In this document: positions 45,675-53,858 of the stretch, one piece after another
How positions within the stretch are numbered: position 1 is the first letter of the stretch
Layout: each line of letters opens with the position of its first letter
DNA from: Fen-549 sp964636655
Lineage (GTDB): Bacteria; Actinomycetota; Thermoleophilia; Gaiellales; Gaiellaceae
Length of the DNA: 64,000 bases
NCBI GenBank assembly: GCA_964636655.1
Contig: CAZWTK010000003.1
Coordinates: forward strand, 1-64,000
Reading direction: 5' to 3'
Translations under genes and position numbers: made by a program
Notes under the pieces: model-generated
The model's database searches: none
The model's input: only the letters and a program-made list of their open reading frames with translations
Told to the model about the DNA's origin: nothing

Positions 45675-46007
45675 TTACGGCAGATCGAGCGCTTGCCGAA
45701 GCGCTGCTTCGACTTGAACAAGCAACGGGGGCGGTAAAGAGCCGATCTCCCGTCGTATGTCCTCCGCGTCGAGCGTTGCCAATTCGTGGCAAAGGATCCA
45801 GCTATCGGTGGTCGTTCCGGCTTCGCCGGCCGCGAGAGGAACGTTGGTCGGTAGCGACCGTTCTCGCCGCGACGAGGTCACCAGACAGACGATTGGAGAT
45901 CGCAGGCCGTCGTTGATCGCGTTCCAGGACACGACGAGCACCCGCTTGTCGCCGACGCCGGGGAGAGCGGCGAAATAGAGTCCACCGCGGACGATCTCCC
46001 CGATCAC
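45675..46007 (-). CDS. MazF/PemK-like endoribonuclease toxin
   Basis: A 110-aa toxin of the MazF family: EIVRGGLYFAALPGVGDKRV (the RGD/RGxxY start), VLVVSWNAIN, VCLVTSSRRERSLPTNVPL and a C-terminal LATLDAEDIRREIGSLPPPL. MazF toxins cut single-stranded mRNA. The ATG overlaps the upstream antitoxin gene by 4 nt (ATGA), the standard antitoxin-first order. Confidence 0.9.
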   Translation of the reverse strand: MIGEIVRGGLYFAALPGVGDKRVLVVSWNAINDGLRSPIVCLVTSSRRERSLPTNVPLAAGEAGTTTDSWILCHELATLDAEDIRREIGSLPPPLLVQVEAALRQALDLP

Positions 46008-46372
46008 GCGTCGCGCCAGCGCTTCGCCACACGAGCACGGCCGGCCCGGCGGAACTCGATCTCTTCATTCGTTTGGCTCTCTGCTGCCTCCGCGTACACA
46101 CCGGCGTAGCGAAGATCCGACGCGACCTTCCCGACCGCGCCGACCAGAAGCTCGATCGTCTCGCGCATGAACGCCGACTGGTTTTCCTTGATGTCGCGGA
46201 ACCTCGCGCCATCGCGTGTCAGAGCCAATACCAACTCGGCCGCGATCTTCTCGACGAAGGTAGAGCTGGCCGCATCGGAGAGCTCACCCAGAATCACGCT
46301 CGCCTCGCGGATACGGCTGCCGAGATCGCCGGGTGCCCGAAAGGTGTAGGTGCGCTCGGCAATAGTAGCCAT
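46004..46372 (-). CDS. Antitoxin partner of the MazF-like toxin
   Basis: A 122-aa protein whose N-terminus (RTYTFRAPGDLGSRIREASV) looks like a ribbon-helix-helix DNA-binding segment; the remainder is helical and should wrap the toxin. The family is not a named MazE type that I can place. ATG 46372 is supported by a TACAAT box 6 nt upstream, next to a palindrome that could be the autoregulatory operator. The position before the toxin is the main evidence. Confidence 0.8.
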   Translation of the reverse strand: MATIAERTYTFRAPGDLGSRIREASVILGELSDAASSTFVEKIAAELVLALTRDGARFRDIKENQSAFMRETIELLVGAVGKVASDLRYAGVYAEAAESQTNEEIEFRRAGRARVAKRWRDA

Positions 46373-46378
46373 GCACGT

Positions 46379-46396
46379 ATTGTAAACGGTATTACA
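46379..46396 (-). promoter_or_regulatory. Promoter and palindromic operator of the MazEF-like pair
   Basis: TGTAA-N6-TTACA (46381-46396) is a perfect palindrome and overlaps the TACAAT -10-like box (46379-46384, minus strand) 6 nt before the antitoxin ATG. The region is AT-rich against its surroundings. Repressor binding here would block the leaderless promoter. Confidence 0.55.
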
Positions 46397-46456
46397 TATT
46401 GTCGTCAATGTCGTATTGCTCAGTTGTGGCGCCTATCGATAGATCCGGCGGCACCT

Positions 46457-48400
46457 TCAAAGCGCGTTCGCGGACAGCACCGCAAGCACCTCGTCGCCGT
46501 AGCGCTCGAGCTTCTGCGGCCCGACTCCCCGTACCTGGGCCAGTTCGGCCAGTGATCCGGGACGGCTAGACGCGATCTCAACCAGGGCACGGTTCGAGAA
46601 GACGTGGAAGGCCGGCACACCGTCCGTCTGGGCGCGAGTGCGGCGCCAGGCTCGTAGCGGCTCGAAGCCGGCCGGGCGAGGCTCGGCGTCGGGGAGACTG
46701 ATCGGCCTGGCCTCGATCAGGCCGAGCTCGTTCAGGAAGCGGCTTGGCTTGCCCTTCTCGGTCCAGCTTAAAAAGAGGCGATCCTTGGCCCGCGTCAGCC
46801 CGACGTAGAAGAGGCGTCGCTCCTCGGCCAGCTCCTCGCGCCTGCTCGAGGAGAGCGCGCAGGGAATCTCCTTCTCCTCGAGGCGCGGCAGGAAGACGAC
46901 CGTGAACTCCAGCCCCTTGGCGCGGTGATAGGTGAGGAGATGAACACCGCGGCCCGCCGCGCGTGGGTCGAAGCGGTGGCGGATCTCGGCAACCCAGCCG
47001 GTCCCGTCCAGCTCGCCGTCGTCGAGTTCCCTGGCCAGGCGAACGAGCCGGCCCATGTCGGCCAGCCGCGTCATCTCCCTGTCGCCGAGGCGCTTCGGCG
47101 GCGTCTCAACCCAACCTTGCGCATGAGCGATCCGGCGCACTCCGCTCGCCAGCTCGCCGGCATGCAATGAAGCCGCGCGCCGCAGCAGGTAGCGAGCCGC
47201 CTCGCGCTCGAGCAGCGACGAGCCCTGGAAGGGAATCTCCGCCTCGGCCAGCGCCTCCTCGAAGTCGGCCGCGCGCGCGTTGGAGCGGACGAGGATCGCC
47301 ATCTGCTTGAAGGCCAGGCCCTCGGCAGCCAGCGCGGCGATCCGCTCGACCAGGAACTTCTTCTCCTCGGTCGCGTCCTTGAGCACGCGGCGCTCGGGCT
47401 CGACTCCGCTCGGCCTGGTGGCCTGGAGCGACTTGACCGCGCCGCCCAGCCTGGGAACAAGCTGGTTTGCGAGCTCGAGCACCTGTGGGGTCGAGCGGTA
47501 GTTCGACTCCAGGGTTACGACCGTCGCCGCGGCGAAGCGCTCGGGCAGGGCGAGCAGGTAGGCGGGCGTGGCGCCGGTGAAGCCGTAGATGGCCTGGTAG
47601 TCGTCGCCGACCGCGCACAGCTCCTCGCGATTTCCCAGCCAGAGGTCGAGCAGCGTCTGCTGGAGCAGGTTCACGTCCTGAAACTCGTCGACCGTGAAGG
47701 CGTGGAAGCGCTCGCGGAAGAGCGCCGCGGCCTGCTCGTCTTGCTCGAACAGGCGGATCGCCAGCTCGAGCAAGTCTTCGAAGTCGATCAGGTCGGCCTC
47801 CTGCTTCTCGCGCTCGTAGGTGCTGTAGACGCGCAGCATCAGCTCGGGCGGAAGTGGCGGCTCGTGACCCTCGAGCGAGTCGAGATAGCCGTCGGGCGAG
47901 ACGCGGCGGTTCTTGGCCCGCTCGATCTCGGCGGCCAGGTCGGAGGCGTGGCGGAAGCAGTGGGGGCGGGGCAGACAGTTGGCGATCCGGCGCACGATCA
48001 GGCCCTTGCTGGGCAGGATCTCGCCCAGCCGCCCGGGCGCCAGCCAGCGCAGCTGCCCGAGCGCGGCGGCGTGGAAGGTGCGGGCGGCGACGCCGTCTGC
48101 GCCCAGCGCCTCGAGACGCGAGCGCATCTCTCTCGCCGCCTTGTCGGTGAAGGTCACCGCCAGGATCCGCTCGGCCGGGAAGGCGCCACTTGCCACCTGC
48201 CAGGCGATTCGGCGCGTGATCGTCGTCGTCTTGCCCGAGCCCGCGCCGGCGAGAATGCAAACCGGCCCGCGCGTGGCAAGCACGGCACGGCGCTGCTCGG
48301 AGTTGAGACCGTCGACTATCCGCAGCAAGTCCGGCCGCTCTGCGGCCTTGACGACTTGCGGCGGTTGATTGAAGGCAGGCGTGCGGGGTGGAGACGTCAC
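46457..48400 (-). CDS. UvrD/Rep-family DNA helicase with HRDC domain (UvrD2-like)
   Basis: A 647-aa superfamily-1 helicase. Motif I CILAGAGSGKTTTITRRIAW, motif Ia VTFTDKAAREM, motif II FTVDEFQDVN, motif III GDDYQAIYGFTGA, motif IV NYRSTPQVLELA and motif VI RLFYVGLTRAKDRLFLSW are complete. A C-terminal HRDC domain (FHVFSNRALVEIASSRPGSL) marks the UvrD2 class of Actinobacteria. The role is DNA unwinding in repair. GTG 48400 is preferred because TAGCGT lies 7 nt upstream; GTG 48421 is also open. Confidence 0.93.
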   Translation of the reverse strand: MTSPPRTPAFNQPPQVVKAAERPDLLRIVDGLNSEQRRAVLATRGPVCILAGAGSGKTTTITRRIAWQVASGAFPAERILAVTFTDKAAREMRSRLEALGADGVAARTFHAAALGQLRWLAPGRLGEILPSKGLIVRRIANCLPRPHCFRHASDLAAEIERAKNRRVSPDGYLDSLEGHEPPLPPELMLRVYSTYEREKQEADLIDFEDLLELAIRLFEQDEQAAALFRERFHAFTVDEFQDVNLLQQTLLDLWLGNREELCAVGDDYQAIYGFTGATPAYLLALPERFAAATVVTLESNYRSTPQVLELANQLVPRLGGAVKSLQATRPSGVEPERRVLKDATEEKKFLVERIAALAAEGLAFKQMAILVRSNARAADFEEALAEAEIPFQGSSLLEREAARYLLRRAASLHAGELASGVRRIAHAQGWVETPPKRLGDREMTRLADMGRLVRLARELDDGELDGTGWVAEIRHRFDPRAAGRGVHLLTYHRAKGLEFTVVFLPRLEEKEIPCALSSSRREELAEERRLFYVGLTRAKDRLFLSWTEKGKPSRFLNELGLIEARPISLPDAEPRPAGFEPLRAWRRTRAQTDGVPAFHVFSNRALVEIASSRPGSLAELAQVRGVGPQKLERYGDEVLAVLSANAL

Positions 48401-48407
48401 GGCCGTA

Positions 48408-48413
48408 ACGCTA
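48408..48413 (-). promoter_or_regulatory. Leaderless-type -10 box of uvrD2
   Basis: TAGCGT (minus strand) is 7 nt before GTG 48400, with no Shine-Dalgarno sequence. Confidence 0.4.
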
Positions 48414-48469
48414 GCGGGCACGTCGGCAGAGTCCGGGCTCGGCGCTGTGTCGAGACTGCGTCGAGGTTT

Positions 48470-49150
48470 TCACAGCCTGAACGACGGCGAGAGACCTCCT
48501 ACACCGACTCCGCCGACAGCCTGGTCGTCTCGAAGGCCAGCCGGGGCAGCCTGACTACCTACAGCTGGGACTCGAACGCCCCGCTCGCCCAACTCGCGCT
48601 CGAGAACACCCGCTCCGGCCACGGCCGGCTCGTTCTCTCCTACACGACCTCCTACACCTACGGACAGGGCCCTCTCGGCTACTCGAACTCGAGAAGCAGT
48701 GTCACCTACCACACCGATTCAATCGGCTCCGTCGTAGAGCTCACAGACGAGAGCGCACGCTCGACCGGCTCCTACCGCTACTCGCCCTACGACGAGGAGC
48801 TGGCTAGCGGCGCCTCCTCGACAGGCGGCCAAGCCGCCTCCAACCCGATCCGCTTCACGGGCCAGTACCTGGACTCCGAGTCAGACCTCTACGACATGCG
48901 GGCGAGAGAGTACGACCCTGAAACAGGTCGCTTCCTGGAGCTCGACCCCATGGAAGAAGAGGTCGGAGAGGCAGATCTCTCCGACTACCTCTACGCAGAT
49001 GACGACCCGATGCTACTGACCGATCCCTCCGGACTCGGTCCGAGCGTCTCGGGCAAGAGGCTCAACTGCAAGCGAAACAAGCTCCTCTGCTCGTACCTCT
49101 ACGGCGCGGGCTACAAGGACGGCTGCAAGGGCTACCGGCTGCGCAAGTAG
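48470..49150 (+). pseudogene. 5'-truncated Rhs/YD-repeat fragment with short tip
   Basis: About 225 codons of Rhs-type sequence with no start: YD-repeat-like TSYTDSADSLVVSKASRGSL, then VTYHTDSIGSVVELTDES and the core FTGQYLDSESDLYDMRAREYDPETGRF(L) ending at PSGLG, followed by a tip of about 40 residues (GKRLNCKRNKLLCSYLYG, four cysteines). The frame remains open upstream only because it runs antisense to uvrD2. The core differs clearly from the 1-9 kb Rhs gene, so it is a separate lineage. No immunity gene follows. Confidence 0.75.
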
Positions 49151-49163
49151 CTGACTCGAATCG

Positions 49164-51083
49164 TTAGCCAACAGGTTGGTCCGAGACCGAGTCAACCGCG
49201 ACCGTGACGGGCGCCGTCTTCGCCGTCTCACCGCCCTGAATCCGCTGCGCGCTCTTCGCGATCTTCGCCAGACGCTTCGTGACGCCCGCCGCGTCGCCCG
49301 CGTCGATCAGCTTGGAGAGCGCGGCCAGCTCGTCGTCGAGCCACTTGGGATCTACCTGAGGGCAGGTCAGCTTGCGGATCTTCGGGTGCTCGGTGGGCGA
49401 GACCGTCTCGTGCCCGCCCCAGAGCTCCTCGTGCAGCTTCTCTCCCGGCCGGACGCCCGAGTAGACGATCTCGATGTCGCGCCCGGGCTCCTTGCCCGAG
49501 AGGCGGACCATGTTCTGGGCCAGGTCGAGGATCTTCACCGGCCTGCCCATGTCGAGCACGAACACCTGGCCGCTGGCGCCCATGCCGCCCGCCTGCACCA
49601 CCAGCGAGACGGCCTCCGGGATGGTCATGAAGTAGCGCGTCATCTCGGGGTCGGTAACTGTCACCGGGCCGCCCTTCTCGATCTGGCGCCTGAAGATCGG
49701 GATCACGCTGCCCGAGGAGCCGAGCACGTTGCCGAAGCGCACGGCCATGAACTTGGTCCCGTTTTCCTTCTGCGCTCCTAGTGCCTCCACGATCCACTCG
49801 CAGAGCGCCTTCGACTGCCCCATCACCGTCTGCGGCTCGACCGCCTTGTCGGTGGAGACGAGTACGAAGCGCTCGACGCCCGTGTCGCGGGCGACCTGGG
49901 CCAGCGAGCGGGTGACGAGCGGGTTGTTGCGCACCGACTCGAGCGGGTTCATTTCCATCAGCGGTACGTGCTTGAAGGCCGCGGCGTGGAACACGACCTG
50001 CGGCTTGTACCGTTCGAACAGCGGCCGCATCTTCTCGCTGTCGCCGGCGTCGGCAAGCACGGCCACGCAATCCTCGAAGCCGCGGTCCTGCCTCAGCTCG
50101 CGGTCGATCTCGAACAGCGGGTTCTCGCCTCGCTCCACCAGCAGCAGCTTCTTCGGCCCGACGCGGGCGATCTGGCGGCAGAGCTCCGAGCCGATCGAGC
50201 CGCCGGCTCCGGTGACGACGACGGTCTGCCCGGCCAGGTAGCCGGCGACCTGAGCGAAGTCCACGTCCACCGGCTCGCGCCCGAGCACGTCCTCGACCTG
50301 CACGGGCCTGATCTGAGTGGTCAGCTCGCCCGAGAAGAGCTCGTACAGCCCGGGCAGCGTCTTCACCGGCACGCTGGCCTCGCGGCACATCTCCACGATC
50401 CGCTGCCTGGCCGGGCCCGAGGCCGAGGGCATGGCGATCAGCACCTCGTCGGGCCGGTTCTCACGCAGCAGGCGCGGCAGATCCGCGATCTTGCCCAGCA
50501 CCTTGATGCCGTGCAGGCGCACGTGCTCCTTGCGCGGGTCGTCGTCGACCAGGCCGATCGGCGTGTAGCCAAGGTGGCGGTACTTGTGCAGCTCTCTCAG
50601 GGTCACGCTGGCCGCGTCGCCGGCGCCGGCGATGATGATCTCCTTTCCCCGCGCCAGCCGCTGGCCCGACTTGGGCCGCTCGAGCAGCGTTCTGGTCAGA
50701 GCACGCGAGCCGGTAACGAGCGCGAGCAAAAGCAACCAGTCGATGACCATGGCCGATCTCGGGAGCGAGTAGCCGCGGGGCGGGATGCGCGCGGAGTAGA
50801 CGACCAGGTCGGCGACGATGCAGGCGATCGTCACTCCTCTGGCCGCCGCCCAGATGTCGCGCGTCGATACGTAGCGCCACCAGCGGGTGTAGAAGCCCAG
50901 CAGCACGAAGACCGCCAGCTGGAGGACGACGACGAGCAGGATTACGCGCAGCTGGATGAAACGTTGGTAAGGGTGATTGACGGGCCAGCCGAGGCGCAGC
51001 AGGAAGGCCGCGAACCAGGCGAAGGCAATAAAGACACCGTCGACGCCGACCTGCCAGAGGCGGTGCCTGCTGAGCAGGTTCAT
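49164..51083 (-). CDS. CapD/WbpM-type nucleotide-sugar 4,6-dehydratase/epimerase, membrane-bound
   Basis: The product is 639 aa. It has four N-terminal membrane helices (about 10-125), a first Rossmann domain (KEIIIAGAGDAASVTLRELH, near 150), and a catalytic SDR domain (VVVTGAGGSIGSELCRQIAR near 290, FHAAAFKHVPLMEMNPLE, and VLVSTDKAVEPQTVMGQSKA containing the catalytic SxxxMxxxK). Such enzymes make UDP-4-keto-6-deoxy sugars for surface polysaccharides. It overlaps the DegT gene by 4 nt, whose product could aminate the 4-keto sugar. Confidence 0.93.
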   Translation of the reverse strand: MNLLSRHRLWQVGVDGVFIAFAWFAAFLLRLGWPVNHPYQRFIQLRVILLVVVLQLAVFVLLGFYTRWWRYVSTRDIWAAARGVTIACIVADLVVYSARIPPRGYSLPRSAMVIDWLLLLALVTGSRALTRTLLERPKSGQRLARGKEIIIAGAGDAASVTLRELHKYRHLGYTPIGLVDDDPRKEHVRLHGIKVLGKIADLPRLLRENRPDEVLIAMPSASGPARQRIVEMCREASVPVKTLPGLYELFSGELTTQIRPVQVEDVLGREPVDVDFAQVAGYLAGQTVVVTGAGGSIGSELCRQIARVGPKKLLLVERGENPLFEIDRELRQDRGFEDCVAVLADAGDSEKMRPLFERYKPQVVFHAAAFKHVPLMEMNPLESVRNNPLVTRSLAQVARDTGVERFVLVSTDKAVEPQTVMGQSKALCEWIVEALGAQKENGTKFMAVRFGNVLGSSGSVIPIFRRQIEKGGPVTVTDPEMTRYFMTIPEAVSLVVQAGGMGASGQVFVLDMGRPVKILDLAQNMVRLSGKEPGRDIEIVYSGVRPGEKLHEELWGGHETVSPTEHPKIRKLTCPQVDPKWLDDELAALSKLIDAGDAAGVTKRLAKIAKSAQRIQGGETAKTAPVTVAVDSVSDQPVG

Positions 51084-52165
51084 GTGACCGGCGCGGCGAC
51101 AGCGCCCTGCAACGTCGCCACCACGCGCTCCTGTTGCTCGCGGGCGATTCCCGCCCAGAGTGGCACGCAGAGGTTCTCGCGGGCGGCCCGCTCGGTCTCG
51201 GGCAGGTCGCCTTGCTTGTAGCCCAGATGCGCCAGCGAGGGCTGCAGGTGCAGCGGCACGACATAGTGGCAGGCGTGCCCGATGCCGGCCGCGGCGAGCG
51301 CGTCGCGGAATCGGTCGCGCTCGGGGCTGCGTACGCAGAACAGGTGGTAGACGTGGCCGGGCTCGTCCTTCGGCAGCTCGACCAGCTCGCCCAGGCCCAG
51401 CTCGGCGTAGCGCGCGGCGCCCTCGCGGCGCAGCTCGTTCCAGCGCGCGACGTGCTTCAGGAAGACGCGCAAAAAGGCCGCCTGCATCTCGTCGAGGCGC
51501 GAGTTGTAGCCCACGTACTCGAACGTCTTCTTGTCGCGCGAGCCGTGGAAGCGGAGCATGCGCACCCGCGCGGCCAGCTCCTCGTCGCCGGTGGCCACCA
51601 GGCCGCCGTCACCGAGGCAGAAGAGGTTCTTGGTCGGGAAGAAGCTGAACGTCGCAGCGATGCCCTTTTGGGCGACTCCGCCGCCACCGAAGGCCTGGGC
51701 CGCGTCCTCGATCACCGGCAGCCTGTGCACCTTCAGCTCGTCTACCCTGGCCGGGCGGCCGAACAGATGGACGGGGATGATCGCCTTGGTCTTGGGCGTG
51801 ATCTTGCGCGCCACGTCGGCGGGGTCGATGTTCATCGTCTCGCGCTCGATGTCGGCGAAGACGGGCGTCGCGCCGAGCAGCGCGATCGGCTCGGCGGTGG
51901 CGTAGAAGGTGAAGGCCGGGCAGATGACCTCGTCGCCGGGGCCGATCTCGAGCGCGCTCAAGACCAGCGTGATCGCGTCGGTGCCGTTTGCGCAGCCGAT
52001 CGAATCCGCGACGCCCAGGTGCGCGGCCGCCTCGGCCTCGAAGGCCTTGACGTTCGGGCCGAGGATGAACTGGCCCGACTCGAGCACCTCGGCGAAGCGC
52101 GCCTTCAACTCCTCGGCGAGCGGTGCGAACTGGGCCTTTACGTCAATCAGCGGGATCTTGGACAT
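51080..52165 (-). CDS. DegT/DnrJ/EryC1/StrS-family sugar aminotransferase
   Basis: A 361-aa PLP-dependent enzyme. Features: IPLIDVKAQFAPLAEELKAR at the N-terminus, SIGCANGTDAITLVLSAL, VICPAFTFYATAEPI, PVHLFGRPARVDEL, VIEDAAQAFGG and the PLP lysine in FSFFPTKNLFCLGDGGLV. It aminates keto sugars, here probably the product of the adjacent CapD-type enzyme. Its 5' end overlaps DedA by 23 nt. Confidence 0.93.
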   Translation of the reverse strand: MSKIPLIDVKAQFAPLAEELKARFAEVLESGQFILGPNVKAFEAEAAAHLGVADSIGCANGTDAITLVLSALEIGPGDEVICPAFTFYATAEPIALLGATPVFADIERETMNIDPADVARKITPKTKAIIPVHLFGRPARVDELKVHRLPVIEDAAQAFGGGGVAQKGIAATFSFFPTKNLFCLGDGGLVATGDEELAARVRMLRFHGSRDKKTFEYVGYNSRLDEMQAAFLRVFLKHVARWNELRREGAARYAELGLGELVELPKDEPGHVYHLFCVRSPERDRFRDALAAAGIGHACHYVVPLHLQPSLAHLGYKQGDLPETERAARENLCVPLWAGIAREQQERVVATLQGAVAAPVT

Positions 52166-52838
52166 CTCGGCCCGCCAGTTTAGTCGAGCGCCGGCGGCGA
52201 AGAATGATCAAGGCGACTCCAATGACGAAAACGGCCACCACGGCGTAGTCCACGTAGTGCAGGCTGTGCTGGACCTCCTCCCAGCGCGTGCCCAGCGCAA
52301 ACCCGGCCGACTGGAGCACGAGGCACCAGATGGTCGAGCCGATCAGCGTCAGGATCGTGTAGGAGACGATCCGTGCGCGAAACACGCCGGCCGGGATGGA
52401 GATGAAGGAGCGCGCGACGGGCGTGATGCGCCCGAGCAGGACGGCCCAGCCTCCGAAGCGCTCGAACCAGCGTTCGGCCCGCCCCAGCTCCTCATGAGAG
52501 AGGCGGAACCAGCGCCCGTGGCGCTCGAGGAAGGGACGGCCGCCGAAGATACCGATCGCCCAGCCCGCCAGCGATCCGGCCGTGTAGCCGATCGTGCCCG
52601 CCAGTACCATGGTCAGATAGGCGAGCGGGCGCGAGTCGATCGGGTGGCCGAAGAGGACGACCGATTGCGAGAAGGCGCCGGCCGCGAGCGCGCCGGCGTA
52701 GAGCATCACGATCTCCGATGCGGCCGGGAAGACGGCGTCGAGAACCATCAGCCCGAACACGGCCAGGACGCCGTTCGAGCCGATGAAAGACGTCACGTGA
52801 TCGGTGAGCGCGCCGGTGATCGAGGCTAGGAGGAGCAC
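52143..52838 (-). CDS. DedA family membrane protein
   Basis: A 231-aa integral membrane protein of the DedA/VTT superfamily, implicated in polyprenyl-phosphate or phospholipid flipping. The re-entrant motif LGRITPVARSFISIPAGVFR (about 138-157) and VFPAASEIVMLYAGALAA are characteristic; the tail is Arg/Lys-rich. GTG 52838 has TAGACT 8 nt upstream. Grouping with polysaccharide genes suits a role in lipid-carrier recycling (inference). Confidence 0.9.
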   Translation of the reverse strand: MLLLASITGALTDHVTSFIGSNGVLAVFGLMVLDAVFPAASEIVMLYAGALAAGAFSQSVVLFGHPIDSRPLAYLTMVLAGTIGYTAGSLAGWAIGIFGGRPFLERHGRWFRLSHEELGRAERWFERFGGWAVLLGRITPVARSFISIPAGVFRARIVSYTILTLIGSTIWCLVLQSAGFALGTRWEEVQHSLHYVDYAVVAVFVIGVALIILRRRRSTKLAGRDVQDPAD

Positions 52839-52846
52839 CGCGGGCC

Positions 52847-52852
52847 AGTCTA
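52847..52852 (-). promoter_or_regulatory. Leaderless-type -10 box of the dedA-degT-capD operon
   Basis: TAGACT (minus strand) is 8 nt before GTG 52838 with no Shine-Dalgarno sequence. Confidence 0.45.
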
Positions 52853-52878
52853 GACGGAGTCAGGTCCCGAGAAGGTGC

Positions 52879-53343
52879 CTACTCGTTGGCCGGCTCGATC
52901 GCCTCGAGGTAGCAGCCCAGCTCGGCCTCGGTGTCGAAGTAGGCAAAGGCGCCCGAGCCGTCGGCGCCGAAGCCGTAGCCGTGCTGCACGCACTCGATTC
53001 CGGCGGCGGCCATCTGGGCGATCGTCTCGTCGACCGAGGCGACCTCGACGCCCATGTGGTGCAGGCCCTCGCCGCGGCGCTCGAGCCAGTCGGCCAGGAT
53101 CGACGGGCCCTCGAGCGGCTGCAGCAGCTCCAGCTGGGGATCGGAGCCCGTCAAGGCGAGTCGCATCGAGAAGTCGGCCGGACGTCCCATGTAGTGCAGG
53201 CCGTGCATGTTCTGCGGCCCGTTCTCGACGATCATCCAGTCCTCGATGCCCCAAAGCTTCGTGTAGCGGGCGGCGGCCTCGCGCACGTCGCGCACGACGA
53301 TGCCGATCTGGAAGGGGCGAGTGCCGAGGAGCTGCTCGATCAC
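52879..53343 (-). CDS. VOC superfamily protein, methylmalonyl-CoA epimerase/glyoxalase-like
   Basis: A 154-aa protein with paired beta-alpha-beta-beta-beta modules. FQIGIVVRDVREAAARYTKL and GEGLHHMGVEVASVDETIAQ carry metal-ligand-type residues (His near 97) and AFAYFDTEAELGCYLEAIEP a terminal glutamate. The first-position His of classical epimerases is replaced by Gln (FQIGIVV), so the activity is uncertain. GTG 53343 has TAGGCT 7 nt upstream. Confidence 0.82.
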   Translation of the reverse strand: MIEQLLGTRPFQIGIVVRDVREAAARYTKLWGIEDWMIVENGPQNMHGLHYMGRPADFSMRLALTGSDPQLELLQPLEGPSILADWLERRGEGLHHMGVEVASVDETIAQMAAAGIECVQHGYGFGADGSGAFAYFDTEAELGCYLEAIEPANE

Positions 53344-53350
53344 GGAGGGG

Positions 53351-53356
53351 AGCCTA
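53351..53356 (-). promoter_or_regulatory. Leaderless-type -10 box of the VOC gene
   Basis: TAGGCT (minus strand) is 7 nt before GTG 53343 with no Shine-Dalgarno sequence. Confidence 0.45.
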
Positions 53357-53420
53357 GCGGGTCTACAGAGTGCGGCGCTCTGAGTCTCGGAAATTGCGCG
53401 AGAGCGCGATTTCGAGCAAA

Positions 53421-53843
53421 GTGAGCGCGATGGACTACGAATCCGTGCCGCCGATCGTCGTGAACAACCCTCGGGATGGCGGTGTCACCGTATTCCTGAC
53501 GTTGGAAGCGTTGAACTTCCTCGAGCCTTGGTACCTCACCGACGAAGAATTCGATGCCTACGACGTGGAGGGACGGGCTGTCGAGCTACGTCTAAATCAG
53601 CGCGGAGACACCGTCGCGTTTGCGATTGAAGCCGAACCAGCGCACGCTTCAGAGCTTCGTGCCGTGCTGCAACAGGCATTGAAAGATACGCCGCCGGTGT
53701 ATCCGGGAATTGAGGCACTCTCATTGAGCGATCTGGTGGCGGTAGCCGCTGAGCGACTCGACGTTGTGCCGTGGCAGCACAATGGTGTACTGGTGCGAGC
53801 TTTCCGGCGGATCAGGAAAGGCGGGAAGGAATCCCAGAACTAA
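53421..53843 (+). CDS. Hypothetical protein, 140 aa
   Basis: No family recognised. It is an acidic soluble protein with a beta-rich first half (PPIVVNNPRDGGVTVFLTLE, LEPWYLTDEEFDAYD) and a helical second half, ending in a basic tail. GTG 53421 or ATG 53430 are alternative starts (differing by three residues). It is a lone plus-strand gene between minus-strand units. Confidence 0.65.
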   Translation: MSAMDYESVPPIVVNNPRDGGVTVFLTLEALNFLEPWYLTDEEFDAYDVEGRAVELRLNQRGDTVAFAIEAEPAHASELRAVLQQALKDTPPVYPGIEALSLSDLVAVAAERLDVVPWQHNGVLVRAFRRIRKGGKESQN

Positions 53844-53858
53844 GACGGTCGCCCGAGC

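Noticed and set aside
47702..48420. Upstream part of the plus-strand frame ending in the Rhs fragment
   Set aside because: This part is antisense to uvrD2 and has no Rhs character; only the stretch after about 48470 is kept.
49164..51083. CapD-type enzyme as the missing RmlB
   Set aside because: It has four membrane helices and the FlaA1/PglF-type active-site pattern for UDP-HexNAc sugars, not the soluble dTDP-glucose dehydratase architecture.
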